A stretch of DNA of 64,000 nt from Candidatus Reidiella endopervernicosa (GTDB lineage Bacteria; Pseudomonadota; Gammaproteobacteria; GCF-013343005): assembly GCF_013343005.1 (NCBI RefSeq), contig NZ_CP054491.1, positions 682,001 to 746,000 of the forward strand. Direction: 5' to 3'. A program made the translations under genes and the position numbers. This document shows, one piece after another, positions 8,865-17,240 of the stretch (the stretch's first letter is position 1; the number at the start of each line of letters is the position of its first letter). The notes under the pieces were generated by a model. It was not told where the DNA came from, searched no databases, and worked only from the letters and a program-made list of their open reading frames with translations.

Positions 8865-9374
8865 TCATTCAATCGACATTCTTTGAATCGAAGACGGTAT
8901 CTCTCGTCCCCAATCCTCATGATAGAGCCCGTCACGCACGGCCTTGGCGAATGAGCTATAGGGCCAATCCAGGGGTGAGGTGACGTAACCGTGTTTCACC
9001 GGGTTGTAGTGGATGTAATCGAAATGCCGTTGCCAATCGTCGTTATCGCGGATCGTGTGCTCCCAATAGCGAGATTGCCAGGGTGATGATTGGAAGCGTG
9101 ATTGTTGCCGAAGTGTGCGTGTAAAACGTGCCTTGATCGCCTTCCATCGGCCAGGGTAGTCCGATTCACCCTCTGGTAATGTCCAGATCGTGTGAAGGTG
9201 ATCAGGGAGTATAACCATGGCATCAATCGTAAAGGGTCGCTTTAGAAGCGTGGTTGAAAATGCATCTCTTAACAGATCGACATGGCGAACCAGTAGCTCA
9301 GAAGATCGATCTCTCAGTGTGGCGGTAAAGAAGTAACTCCCACCATCAACGCGGTTACGCCGATAAAGAACCAT
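8865..9374 (-). CDS. REP-associated tyrosine transposase (RAYT-2)
   Basis: Second Y1-type RAYT protein, about 170 residues from the ATG at 9374 (MVLYRRNRVDGGSYFFTA). It has the HUH motif in LPDHLHTIWTLP and the Tyr motif FDYIHYNPVKHGYV, then WPYSSF. It is clearly related to RAYT-1 but differs throughout, and is flanked by a different REP family (GTAGCCCGGATG type). The open frame continues upstream to 9608 through a 280-bp repeat element; those residues are not part of the transposase. It probably handles the family III palindromes. Confidence 0.92.
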   Translation of the reverse strand: MVLYRRNRVDGGSYFFTATLRDRSSELLVRHVDLLRDAFSTTLLKRPFTIDAMVILPDHLHTIWTLPEGESDYPGRWKAIKARFTRTLRQQSRFQSSPWQSRYWEHTIRDNDDWQRHFDYIHYNPVKHGYVTSPLDWPYSSFAKAVRDGLYHEDWGREIPSSIQRMSIE

Positions 9375-9405
9375 CCATGTTCTCCAGATTATGTTTAAAC
9401 AAAAG

Positions 9406-9437
9406 TAAAAGTATCCCGGATGAAGTGAAACGCAATC
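9406..9437 (+). repeat. Half REP (family III) split by RE280 copy A
   Basis: The sequence CCCGGATGAAGTGAAACGCAATC is the left half of a family III REP. It stops at CAATC, where the 280-bp element begins. The expected partner CGGG appears only after the element (ATCCGGT at 9718-9724). The palindrome was therefore probably the insertion target. Confidence 0.6.
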
Positions 9438-9716
9438 GCTGACCGCCATGGATAGCGAAGCGAAGGCGGTTAGTCCGCGATAGCCGAGGCCGTTTGCATA
9501 TTCGTAGTTGAGAGCGTGAGCGAACGACGGAGAAGATGCAGCAGCGGCTTTATGTCGGCGTAGAGTCACTGAGGAGTTGTGTAGAGCCGCGAAGAGGTGA
9601 TTACGCAACGAACGCAGGACAGTCGGGCGCCGTAGGCATAAACGGTCGCGTTAAGTATTTGCCGCTTGCTTGGGCTTGGATGCCCAAAACAAGCTTCCGC
9701 AAAAATAGCGACTCCC
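9438..9716 (+). mobile_element. RE280 repeat element, copy A
   Basis: First of six copies of a 279-283 bp element. It starts GCTGACCGCC, has the 5' hairpin ACCGCC…GGCGGT, and near the 3' end the hairpin TTGGGC-TTGGAT-GCCCAA, then AAAAATAGCGACTCCC. It is more diverged than the other copies (for example GGATAGCGAAGCGAAGG and AAGCTTCCGC). The 5 bases to its left are CAATC. It lies upstream of RAYT-2, inside a REP. It encodes no transposase. Confidence 0.88.
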
Positions 9717-9770
9717 CATCCGGTGATTGTTGGTAGTCTCCGACTATAGCCGTTAAGGAGGAGCGCAAGA

Positions 9771-9853
9771 TGTAGCCCGGATGGAGCAACGTGCAATCCG
9801 GGAAATTATTGGAGGTCTCCCCGGATTGCGTTTCACTTCATCCGGGCTACATG
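9771..9853 (+). repeat. BIME-like repeat, family III
   Basis: Two inverted REPs, GTAGCCCGGATGGAGCAACG and the reversed CATCCGGGCTAC, enclose AATCCGGGAAATTATTGG. It overlaps the truncated 3' end of the RAYT-3 fragment, where it replaces the missing half of the gene. Confidence 0.85.
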
Positions 9854-10065
9854 GCGCGACGAAAAGATTCCATTGCATGCAGATGTTCGGGCAGCACCAC
9901 CCAGGCATCGATCGTGAAAGGGTGGCACAGCTTCACATAACAGACAGCATCACGCAGCCGATCAATATGGCCGGTCAGTAACGAAGAGGAGCGGTCAGCC
10001 AAAGTGACGGTAAAGAAGTAACAACCACACGGCACAAAATTACGAATAGTTTCAGGCATCGACAT
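9847..10065 (-). pseudogene. Truncated RAYT-3 fragment
   Basis: A 72-residue frame matching only the N-terminal half of a RAYT transposase: FVPCGCYFFTVTLADRSSSLL and the metal-binding LPEHLHAM. After that motif the frame runs into the REP at 9771-9853, and the catalytic tyrosine part is missing. It is therefore a dead fragment, closer to RAYT-2 than to RAYT-1 in the DRSS…L region. The start could be either ATG at 10065 or 10059. Confidence 0.85.
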
Positions 10066-10091
10066 TCTTGTCGTTTGAGGTTTGGTTTTAC

Positions 10092-10247
10092 GTAGGGCGG
10101 GTTGAGCGCAGCGCGATGAACCAGAGGATCGATTCCTTTAGGGAAACCCGCCAAGGGTGAAGTGGTTAGAGTGCAGGCATTTGTTGGGTGTCGCTTCACC
10201 CCAAGGGTACTCCCTCGCTTCGCGGATGCGCGCTCAACCCAACCTAC
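10092..10247 (-). repeat. BIME-like repeat, family II (inverted copy)
   Basis: A 156-bp unit with ends GTAGGGCGGGTTGAGCGC and GCGCTCAACCCAACCTAC. Read on the minus strand it aligns end to end with 6721-6878, sharing TACCCTTGGGGTG, GGGTTTCCCTAAAGGA and GGTTCATCGCGCT. It lies directly after the stop codon of the AAA-ATPase gene. Confidence 0.85.
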
Positions 10248-10254
10248 GGACTAT

Positions 10255-12048
10255 TTAAAGTGAATTAATTTCTTTAATAATCATTCTTATATCAACGTGA
10301 ATTTCATCTTTATGCATTTCTTTTGCGATATCATATTTTGTTATTCCATGCTTCACTGTCAGGCAGGTACATCCCTCTGTTAGAAGAGGTTTGGATGGTA
10401 ATTCGCGTAGTGCAAGTGGTATTTTTGTAACATCGAAGTCGGATAGCTCAACGGAAAATTCGCGCGCATGATCTACAATTATATCTTTCGTTGTTTTGGC
10501 GGCTCTTGCTATCGCTGATGGTCTCAATAGGTAGGTTTCAATATATCTAAACCTCCATGTTCTCACTATCAATCCTTGGGATTCCCATCCCGTATTTGAT
10601 TTGTCCACTAATGATTCCGTGATTGTTGCAAAGTCTTGATTGTCACGGTCTCTTATGCTCAAGCCTTTAAGTTCTGGGATCTGTTGCTTCAATTGGGTGA
10701 ATAACTTCCCCCTTTCTCCATGTTTTCCTGGCCATGGCCAAATTACAATGTCTTTTGATATTGGGGTGCCTAAGGTTTCTGAAAATAGTTTGATTGCTGA
10801 TGAATCAGATTCATTTTCAACAAATAATATTTTTTTGGATTTTTGAAGTTGGTGAAGTTTTGGTGAGTACTCGCTACCTAGGCCAGTTATTAAAGTTGTT
10901 TTTTGGCTTTCGTCTGTTAAAACTTTCACCTTTCCCTTTTCAAACTTCATTATTCTCTGAGGGGGGACTGAAGAAATTAGTTCGGTGGAATGGGTGGCGA
11001 ATAATATTTGTTTATTGTATTTGGTTGCCAAGTGTTCTAGCTCTTCTAAAAGAGAGAATTGAAGTGAAGAGTGTAAATGCGCGTCAGGTTCATCTAAAAA
11101 TATAACGTGGTAAGAAGGATCTAGAGCGAGTGAAATGACATTAAGGAGTTGTAAAAAACAACTTCCCTCGACCATTATGTCTCGCTTATTGAAGCCTTTA
11201 TGTTTTTCAAATTTTGTTTTTGTGTTGTTATATTTACCTTTCCAGTATTCAACTCGGATATAGCTGTGATAATCTTCATTGAAATCATGGACCATCAATT
11301 CAACGCCAAACATACCTCGTATGATTTCAAGTAAATGCTCCCAGTGATCTGTTTCCCTGAGCTCTTTAAGTGATTTCTTGGGTATGCGATCTAATTCACC
11401 TTTGAGTTCTACGCGTTTATCCTGGTTGCGTTTATAGAGTTCAAGTAATGTGTTTCTCATGACCGAGCCGCTCAAGCCTTGACCAATTAGTCTCGCTCGC
11501 ATGGCTTTTGTATGGAATGGCTCTCTATTTAATATTCCTGCGAATGGCGGAATGTATGCGATTTTTGGGATGCTTTCATTGTTTGCTATATTTGATAGCG
11601 TTGTTTTTACAAATAGCCGTTCATTGGCAAGAGATAAGGAAAACCTTAATAACCTGTCTTCTTCGAAGCTTGAATTCGTCCATCTAACTTCAATCCAAAG
11701 AGTGTAACCATCCAACTCCTTATTCCCTTTTGAATCTTGTTCTGGGCTAACTCTAAGATTTGTCCAAAGATGTTTTAAAGAAGGGATGTTTATTGGAAGA
11801 AAGTCTTCACTGCTGATTCCAACGCCTTGTTTTTTTCCGATAAAGTCATTTATCAGGCCATCGGAACCAAATTCGTATTCGATTACGGACTTACAATATT
11901 CCCATAAAGCAAAAGCCTGCATAAAAGATGATTTGCCTGAATTGTTTGAACCTGCAAGAAGGCAAAAGCTATCAGGAGGAGAGATCTTTTTATCTCGATA
12001 CTGTTTAAAACGATGTAATACAATTTCTTTTACTATGATGGTATCCAA
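10255..12048 (-). CDS. AAA ATPase with TOPRIM-like C-terminus (OLD/PARIS-like)
   Basis: A 597-residue protein. Residues 33-41 form a Walker A (GSNNSGKSS), 296-310 a signature-like VEGSCFLQ, 314-325 the Walker B FLDEPDAHLH, and 350-356 the H-loop FATHSTE, as in ABC/SMC-type AAA_15 ATPases. Residues 407-415 (ILFVENESD) and 466-469 (RDRD) look like the acidic motifs of a TOPRIM nuclease, followed by RYIETYLL near 501, similar to the R.IENYLL motif of DUF4435. OLD nucleases and fused PARIS-type antiphage proteins have this order. The gene is much richer in A+T than its neighbours and sits beside repeats, suggesting transfer. A defence role is inference. Confidence 0.8.
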   Translation of the reverse strand: MDTIIVKEIVLHRFKQYRDKKISPPDSFCLLAGSNNSGKSSFMQAFALWEYCKSVIEYEFGSDGLINDFIGKKQGVGISSEDFLPINIPSLKHLWTNLRVSPEQDSKGNKELDGYTLWIEVRWTNSSFEEDRLLRFSLSLANERLFVKTTLSNIANNESIPKIAYIPPFAGILNREPFHTKAMRARLIGQGLSGSVMRNTLLELYKRNQDKRVELKGELDRIPKKSLKELRETDHWEHLLEIIRGMFGVELMVHDFNEDYHSYIRVEYWKGKYNNTKTKFEKHKGFNKRDIMVEGSCFLQLLNVISLALDPSYHVIFLDEPDAHLHSSLQFSLLEELEHLATKYNKQILFATHSTELISSVPPQRIMKFEKGKVKVLTDESQKTTLITGLGSEYSPKLHQLQKSKKILFVENESDSSAIKLFSETLGTPISKDIVIWPWPGKHGERGKLFTQLKQQIPELKGLSIRDRDNQDFATITESLVDKSNTGWESQGLIVRTWRFRYIETYLLRPSAIARAAKTTKDIIVDHAREFSVELSDFDVTKIPLALRELPSKPLLTEGCTCLTVKHGITKYDIAKEMHKDEIHVDIRMIIKEINSL

Positions 12049-12146
12049 AATATACCCTTGTCATTGTCGCTCTATGATGCTTGTATTCCAAGTTAATGAT
12101 TAAAATATATAAAAGATCCTCAATAGAGGTGTATTAATTCCTGTAA

Positions 12147-13541
12147 CTAGTTAATTAGTAGCTCCGCTGCCATCTTTGCAGCGCATCTAACCCTCTCTGG
12201 CGCCGTTCCACCAATATGATCCCTGGCCCCCACCGACCCCTCCAACGTCAAGTAATCAAACACATCATCCTTAATCGCATCACTGAATCCCTGCAGCTCC
12301 TCCAGTGACATCTCGGAGAGATCGCGTTTGGTCTCCACGCCGAGGGCAACGGCCTTTCCGACGACTTCGTGGGCATCACGGAACGGTACGCCGTTACGAA
12401 CCAGGTAGTCGGCCAGATCGGTGGCGGTGGAGAAGCCGCGCAGGGCCGCTTCGCGCATGTTCTCTCGTTTGAGCTCGATCTGCGCCATCATGTCGGCGTA
12501 GACCTTGAGACAACCCTTCACTGTATCGATGGCGTCGAAGAGCGGCTCTTTGTCCTCCTGGTTGTCCTTGTTATAGGCGAGTGGCTGCCCCTTCATGATC
12601 ATCAGCATTGAAGAGAGGCTACCGAAGATGCGGCCGGTCTTGCCGCGTACCAGTTCGGGGACGTCGGGATTCTTCTTCTGCGGCATGATGGAGGAGCCGG
12701 TGCAGAAGGAGTCGCCGAGGTCGACCCAGTCGAACTGGCTGGAGGTCCAGAGGATCAGCTCTTCGGAGAAGCGCGACATGTGCATCAGCATGATCGAGGC
12801 CCAGCTGAGGAATTCGATGGCGAAGTCGCGATCTGATACACCGTCGAGCGAGTTGCGGCACGGCATGTCGAAGCCGAGCTCCCTGGCGGTGAAGTCGCGG
12901 TCGATCGGGTAGGTGGTGCCAGCCAGCGCGGCGGAGCCGAGCGGCATGATGTTGACCCGTTTGCGGCAGTCGGCGAGACGTTCAGAGTCGCGCTGCAGCA
13001 TCTCGTTCCACGCCAGCATGTGGTGGCCGAAGGTGATCGGCTGGGCGGTCTGCAGGTGGGTGAAGCCGGGCATGATGGTCTCGGCCTCGCGCTCGGCCAG
13101 CTCGATTAGGGCAAGCTGTAGTCGTTTCAGTTCGGGGGCGATCGCCGTGTCGATCTCGGCACGCAGGTAGAGGCGCACGTCGGTGGCGACCTGGTCGTTG
13201 CGCGAACGGCCGGTGTGCAGCTTTTTGCCTGCCATACCGATCTTGTCGGTGAGGCGCTTCTCGATGTTCATGTGCACATCTTCGAGTGCGATCGACCACT
13301 CGAACTCACCGCGCTCGATCTCGCCCTCGATCTCGGTGAGCCCCTCAAGAATGGTGTCGCGCTCCTCATCGGTGAGCACACCGACCGAGGCGAGCATCTT
13401 GGCGTGTGCGACGGAACCGGCGATGTCCTGCTTGTACATGCGCTGGTCGAATCCGACCGAGGCGCCAAAGGCCTCAACAAAGGCATTGGTCGGCTCGTTG
13501 AAACGTCCGGTCCACGGTTTCTCTACGGTTGTGTCGCTCAT
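12147..13541 (-). CDS. argH: Argininosuccinate lyase
   Basis: Cleaves argininosuccinate to arginine and fumarate, the last step of arginine biosynthesis. The protein is 464 residues, the usual length, and begins with the typical KPWTGRF. It contains the fumarase/lyase superfamily signature [12 protein letters not shown] and [13 protein letters not shown]. The gene is complete and lies at the left of a group whose order (argH, algZ, algR, hemC, hemD) is known from Pseudomonas, although other genes now lie between argH and algZ. Confidence 0.98.
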   Translation of the reverse strand: MSDTTVEKPWTGRFNEPTNAFVEAFGASVGFDQRMYKQDIAGSVAHAKMLASVGVLTDEERDTILEGLTEIEGEIERGEFEWSIALEDVHMNIEKRLTDKIGMAGKKLHTGRSRNDQVATDVRLYLRAEIDTAIAPELKRLQLALIELAEREAETIMPGFTHLQTAQPITFGHHMLAWNEMLQRDSERLADCRKRVNIMPLGSAALAGTTYPIDRDFTARELGFDMPCRNSLDGVSDRDFAIEFLSWASIMLMHMSRFSEELILWTSSQFDWVDLGDSFCTGSSIMPQKKNPDVPELVRGKTGRIFGSLSSMLMIMKGQPLAYNKDNQEDKEPLFDAIDTVKGCLKVYADMMAQIELKRENMREAALRGFSTATDLADYLVRNGVPFRDAHEVVGKAVALGVETKRDLSEMSLEELQGFSDAIKDDVFDYLTLEGSVGARDHIGGTAPERVRCAAKMAAELLIN

Positions 13542-13640
13542 AAGGGTTGTTCGCTGCTGTTATTTGGAATTGGCGCAGTATATCAGCAGCCATGCGTGGG
13601 CAGCCACGCACCTGATCAGTTCATGAAGATCGGGCGATGT

Positions 13641-13971
13641 TTATGCGTGAGAACGTTTTTTCCAGCGAAAGAGAGTGAGCGAAAGAGTCGCTATGGTGCC
13701 GACGATAATGCCGCCGCCGCAGATGATATACATCACGGCGGCCATGCCGATGCCACAACCCGATCCGCATTCATCACCACTTAGATAGAGATAGTAGAAG
13801 ATGAGGTCGCTAAATAGCGCCAGTAACAGCGCACCACCCCACCCCACCCCATAGAAGGGCGTGTGCACGCAGACTGGCTACCCAGATACTGATCATTCCC
13901 AGTGTGACGGTCAGCATCACCAATGGGGTGATTGTCATTCGAATGAACTCTACTGCAGTACTTAATACCAT
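13641..13971 (-). pseudogene. Small membrane protein, frame split at a GGGGT repeat
   Basis: An ATG at 13971 (MVLSTAVEFIRMTITPLV) opens a hydrophobic frame that ends soon after the simple repeat. A second frame, ending at 13641, carries two more membrane segments (LLLALFSDLIFYYLYLS and a Gly-rich helix) and a basic tail WKKRSHA. The frames meet at three copies of GGGGT (minus strand, 13837-13851). Adding one unit would join them into a single protein of about 111 residues with three membrane segments. I do not recognise the family. It may be phase-variable, mutated or mis-sequenced. Confidence 0.6.
13837..13851 (-). repeat. GGGGT x3 simple repeat inside a gene
   Basis: Three perfect copies of the pentamer CCCCA on the plus strand (GGGGT on the coding strand). 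Five-base units change the reading frame when gained or lost. Gain of one unit would restore the frame of the small membrane protein. Confidence 0.9.
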
Positions 13972-14043
13972 GATGTTCTCTGTTCCTTCAGGATTTGTCT
14001 TCGGTATCTAAGTTAAACGGATCTGTCTGGGGTGCCGGACGCA

Positions 14044-14133
14044 TAGCCCGGATGGAGCAGCGCGCAATCCGGGGGATCGAAGCTCACTCCTCAGCTGTCA
14101 CTCCCGGATTGCACTTCGTTTCATCCGGGCTAC
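14044..14133 (+). repeat. BIME-like repeat, family III
   Basis: Ends TAGCCCGGATGGAGC and CATCCGGGCTAC with internal AATCCGGGGG and CCCGGATTGCACTTCG. It is homologous to 9771-9853. The right end covers the stop codon (TAG, 14130-14132) of the LysR gene. Confidence 0.85.
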
Positions 14134-15059
14134 TTCGGTAGATATTCACCCAGCTCCTGATCCCACGGTGGGGTGCCGCTGAGCTGCTCGGCAATGAAGT
14201 CGATGAAGGTGCGTACCCGTACCGGCAGATGGCGGCGTGAGAGGTAGAGTGCGTAGAGGTTGAGCTGGATGATGCTGTGATCGAGCATGATCGGAACCAG
14301 TTCGCCGCTCGAGATTGCCGCATGACATTCGAACGTTGGCAGCAGTGAAATACCACGACCGGCGATGGTGGCGTTGAGGATCATGTTGCCGTTATTGGAG
14401 AGCATGCGCAGACGGGGAGTCGCCTTCACCTGCTCACCGTTGGGGGTGGTGAGCGGTCAGCTGCGACCCTCAGGGCTGAGGGTGTAACCGATTGCATCGT
14501 GATCGGCGAGCGCGACGGCACAGGTCGGTTCGCCATGCTTTTCAAGGTAGGCGGGTGCGGCACAGAGCAGGAAGTTGATCGGCGCGATGCGCTTGGCGAT
14601 CAGGCTCGAATCCTCCAGCCGACCGACCCGCAGGGTGACGTCGATCCCCTCTTCAACCATGTTGATCTCACGATCATCGAGCTGCAGGTCGAACTCTACA
14701 TTGGGGTGTTGGGCGAGAAAGGTGTTGATCATCGAACCGAGGTGGTTAACGCTGAAGGCGATCGGTGCGCTGATACGCAGTGGCCCCTGCAGCGCCTGCT
14801 GGCCGCTGATGATCTGCTGCTCGGTTTCCTCCAGATCGTGCAGCAGCCGTAGCCCGCGCTGGTAGAGCTCCTGTCCCGGATCGGTGAGATGGAGGCGGCG
14901 CGTGGTGCGCTGTAGCAGCTGCACTCCAAGACGGTTCTCCAGCTCCTGCAGGCGGCGGCTGACAGCCGACTTGGCAATGTTGAGCTGGTTGGCGGCAGCG
15001 GTGATGCTGCCCGTCTCAACGATGCGTACGAAGGTCTCGATCTCATCGAATCGGTCCAC
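14130..15059 (-). pseudogene. LysR-type regulator with in-frame TGA
   Basis: Transcription regulator with an N-terminal winged helix (about residues 1-60: MDRFDEIETFVRIVETGSIT, AAANQLNIAKSAVSRRLQEL) and a substrate-binding domain of the CrgA/DhcR-like group. The frame of 309 residues is broken only at 14457-14459 (TGA), about two thirds in, in the context GRS-stop-PLTTPNGEQVKATP. A tryptophan codon (TGG) is expected there in related proteins. The remainder is intact to GEYLPK. Both halves are in the same frame, so a single base change accounts for it. It is divergent from the pirin gene, which such regulators often control. Confidence 0.88.
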
Positions 15060-15170
15060 TCTTATCGTTCTCCAATCAGCGACAGTGATTTCCTGATTAT
15101 CGTCTTTATCCCTTGTTTGGCAACTATATACTTTAACCCATCAAGTTAATCGGGAATCTGGAGCGGGACG

Positions 15171-16046
15171 ATGGGTGATAGCGCAAAGAGATTTGAAACC
15201 AGGCAGCTTCGCAGTGTGGTGCAGCGGGTGGTCGGTCATGAGACCTCCGATGGGGCGGGTGTAAATCTGCGCCGGGTGATCGGCTCGCCCGAGCTCAATA
15301 TGCTCGATCCCTTCCTGTTGCTCGACCAGTTTCGTAGTGACGATCCCGACGACTACATCGCCGGTTTTCCACCCCATCCGCATCGAGGCTTTGAGACGGT
15401 CACCTACCTGCTGCACGGCAACATGCGCCACAAAGATAGCGCCGGTCACGAGGGTCTGATCCGCAGCGGCGGGGTGCAGTGGATGACCGCCGGTAGCGGT
15501 ATCGAACACTCAGAGATGCCGGAGCAGATAGACGGGCTGATGGATGGCTTCCAGCTGTGGGTCAATCTTCCCGCTGATCAAAAGATGATGACGCCACGTT
15601 ACCAGGAGATCGAGCCTGAAGCGGTCCCAGTCGAGCAACATGATGATGGCACGGTGATCCGTGTAATCGCTGGCACCACCCTGCAGGGAACCGAGGGCGC
15701 GGTGCACCAGATCGCCGCCCAGCCGCTCTATCTCGATGTGTCACTACCCGCCGGAAGCCACTACGAGGAGCAGATTCCACTGGGTCATAACGCCTTTGTC
15801 TATGTGATGGCGGGGCCGCTTGAGGTGGCCGGGACCGAGCTGGCTGCCGGAAGTCTGGCCGTGTTGGGCGAGGGAGACGGCGTGGTGCTGGAGAGTACTG
15901 CAGACTCACGTTTTCTACTGGTTGCTGGCAAGCCGTTCAATGAGCCGGTGGCCCGTCATGGCCCCTTTGTGATGAATGCCGAGGCGGAGATTCAGCAGGC
16001 CTTTGCCGACTACCGCGCCGGTCACTTCGGCACGGTGGAGGGGTAA
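15171..16046 (+). CDS. Pirin family protein (bicupin)
   Basis: A 291-residue two-cupin protein. The metal-binding and conserved core is clear: PPHPHRGFETVTYLLHG, then GGVQWMTAGSGIEHSE. Bacterial pirins of this type have been linked to quercetin 2,3-dioxygenase activity, but the natural role is unclear. It is the first gene of an apparent operon with cytochrome b561 (4 bp gap), flavodoxin and YceI, and is divergent from the broken LysR gene. Confidence 0.93.
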   Translation: MGDSAKRFETRQLRSVVQRVVGHETSDGAGVNLRRVIGSPELNMLDPFLLLDQFRSDDPDDYIAGFPPHPHRGFETVTYLLHGNMRHKDSAGHEGLIRSGGVQWMTAGSGIEHSEMPEQIDGLMDGFQLWVNLPADQKMMTPRYQEIEPEAVPVEQHDDGTVIRVIAGTTLQGTEGAVHQIAAQPLYLDVSLPAGSHYEEQIPLGHNAFVYVMAGPLEVAGTELAAGSLAVLGEGDGVVLESTADSRFLLVAGKPFNEPVARHGPFVMNAEAEIQQAFADYRAGHFGTVEG

Positions 16047-16049
16047 TCG

Positions 16050-16625
16050 ATGGCTTGGCGCAACAGCTTTAACGATTGGGGTTGGCTGGCGATCGGCTTC
16101 CATTGGCTCACCGCCGTGGCGGTCTTCGGTCTGTTCGGGCTGGGGCTCTATATGACCGGTCTCACCTACTACGACCCCGGTTATCGCAGCTGGCCCGATC
16201 TGCACCGCAGTATCGGTGTGCTGCTCTTTGTGCTTATCGTGGCGCGGCTGATCTGGCGCCGGATCGACCGACACCCCGAGCCGCTGGCGAGCCATGCGCC
16301 GTGGGAGCGCGTGCTCGCCAAACGGGTCCATGCAGTGATCTATCTGCTGCTCTTCGCAGTGATGGTGAGCGGCTACCTGATCTCGACCGCTGATGGGCGC
16401 GGGGTGGAGGTGTTCGGTCTCTTCACCATCCCGGCGACGATCAGCGGCATCGACAAGCAGGAGGATATCGCCGGATTAATCCACCTCTGGCTTGCATCTA
16501 TTTTGATTGGTACCGCCCTGCTGCACGCAGCGGCGGCACTGAAACACCACTTTATCGACCGTGACCGAACCCTGCGTCGCATGCTGGGACTCGGCACCAA
16601 ACAACAGACTGGAGAAGAGAGATGA
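16050..16625 (+). CDS. Cytochrome b561 family membrane protein
   Basis: A 191-residue, four-helix di-heme membrane protein. Haem-ligand histidines are visible in AIGFHWLTA (helix 1), DLHRSIGVLLF (helix 2), VHAVIYLLLF (helix 3) and LIHLWLAS / LLHAAAAL (helix 4). It probably moves electrons from quinol to a periplasmic or cytoplasmic partner. It overlaps the next gene by four bases (ATGA), indicating translational coupling. Confidence 0.93.
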   Translation: MAWRNSFNDWGWLAIGFHWLTAVAVFGLFGLGLYMTGLTYYDPGYRSWPDLHRSIGVLLFVLIVARLIWRRIDRHPEPLASHAPWERVLAKRVHAVIYLLLFAVMVSGYLISTADGRGVEVFGLFTIPATISGIDKQEDIAGLIHLWLASILIGTALLHAAAALKHHFIDRDRTLRRMLGLGTKQQTGEER

Positions 16626-17218
16626 GCAGAGTAGTTATCGTCTATCACAGCGGCTTCGGCCACACCAAGCTACAGGCCGAGGCGGTCCACCGCGGCGCGG
16701 CTAGCGTCGAGGGGATCGAGGCGCTGTTGATGACCGCCGAGGAGGCGAGTGATCGGCTCGATGAGCTCGACAGTGCCGAGGCGATTATCCTCGGTTCGCC
16801 GACCTATATGGGCACCGTCTCAGCGGGCATGAAGCAGTTCATGGAGACGGCAGCGAAGAAGTGGTTCACGCTGGCGTGGAAGGACAAAATCGCTGGCTCC
16901 TTCACCAACTCCAGCTCCTACTCAGGTGACAAGTTCAACACTCTGCTGGCGCTGACGGTTAACGCGATGCAGCACGGCATGATCTACGTCAGCCTCGGTC
17001 TCCACCCCGCCTCAAGTGGTCCCGAATCGATGAATAACATTGAGGGTCCGGGGCCGGAGGTGATCAATCGTCTAGGCTCCTACATGGGCCCGATGGCCGC
17101 CAGCTTCCAGGTGGCACCGGGCGATGCCCCATCCACAGGCGATATCGCCACCGCCGAGGCATACGGTGAGCGAGTCGCCAATATCACCCAGCAGTTTGTC
17201 CGTGGGCGTGCAGCCTAG
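16622..17218 (+). CDS. Flavodoxin / NADPH-dependent FMN reductase family protein
   Basis: A 198-residue flavodoxin-fold protein of the WrbA-like group. The phosphate-binding loop is YHSGFGHTKLQAEA near the N-terminus, and the isoalloxazine-contacting segment is GSPTYMGTVSAGMKQFME. It starts inside the last codon of the cytochrome b561 gene. Together with its neighbours it forms a small redox operon; the electron donor is not evident. Confidence 0.9.
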   Translation: MSRVVIVYHSGFGHTKLQAEAVHRGAASVEGIEALLMTAEEASDRLDELDSAEAIILGSPTYMGTVSAGMKQFMETAAKKWFTLAWKDKIAGSFTNSSSYSGDKFNTLLALTVNAMQHGMIYVSLGLHPASSGPESMNNIEGPGPEVINRLGSYMGPMAASFQVAPGDAPSTGDIATAEAYGERVANITQQFVRGRAA

Positions 17219-17240
17219 TTATCTAAATAGAGAGGAATAG

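Noticed and set aside
8865-9608. 247-residue form of RAYT-2
   Set aside because: The first 78 residues come from the RE280 element and its flank; the transposase homology starts at the ATG at 9374.
9438-9716. RE280 as a group II or group I intron
   Set aside because: It lacks the GUGYG start and AY end of group II introns, is too short for the catalytic core, and one copy is antisense to its host gene.
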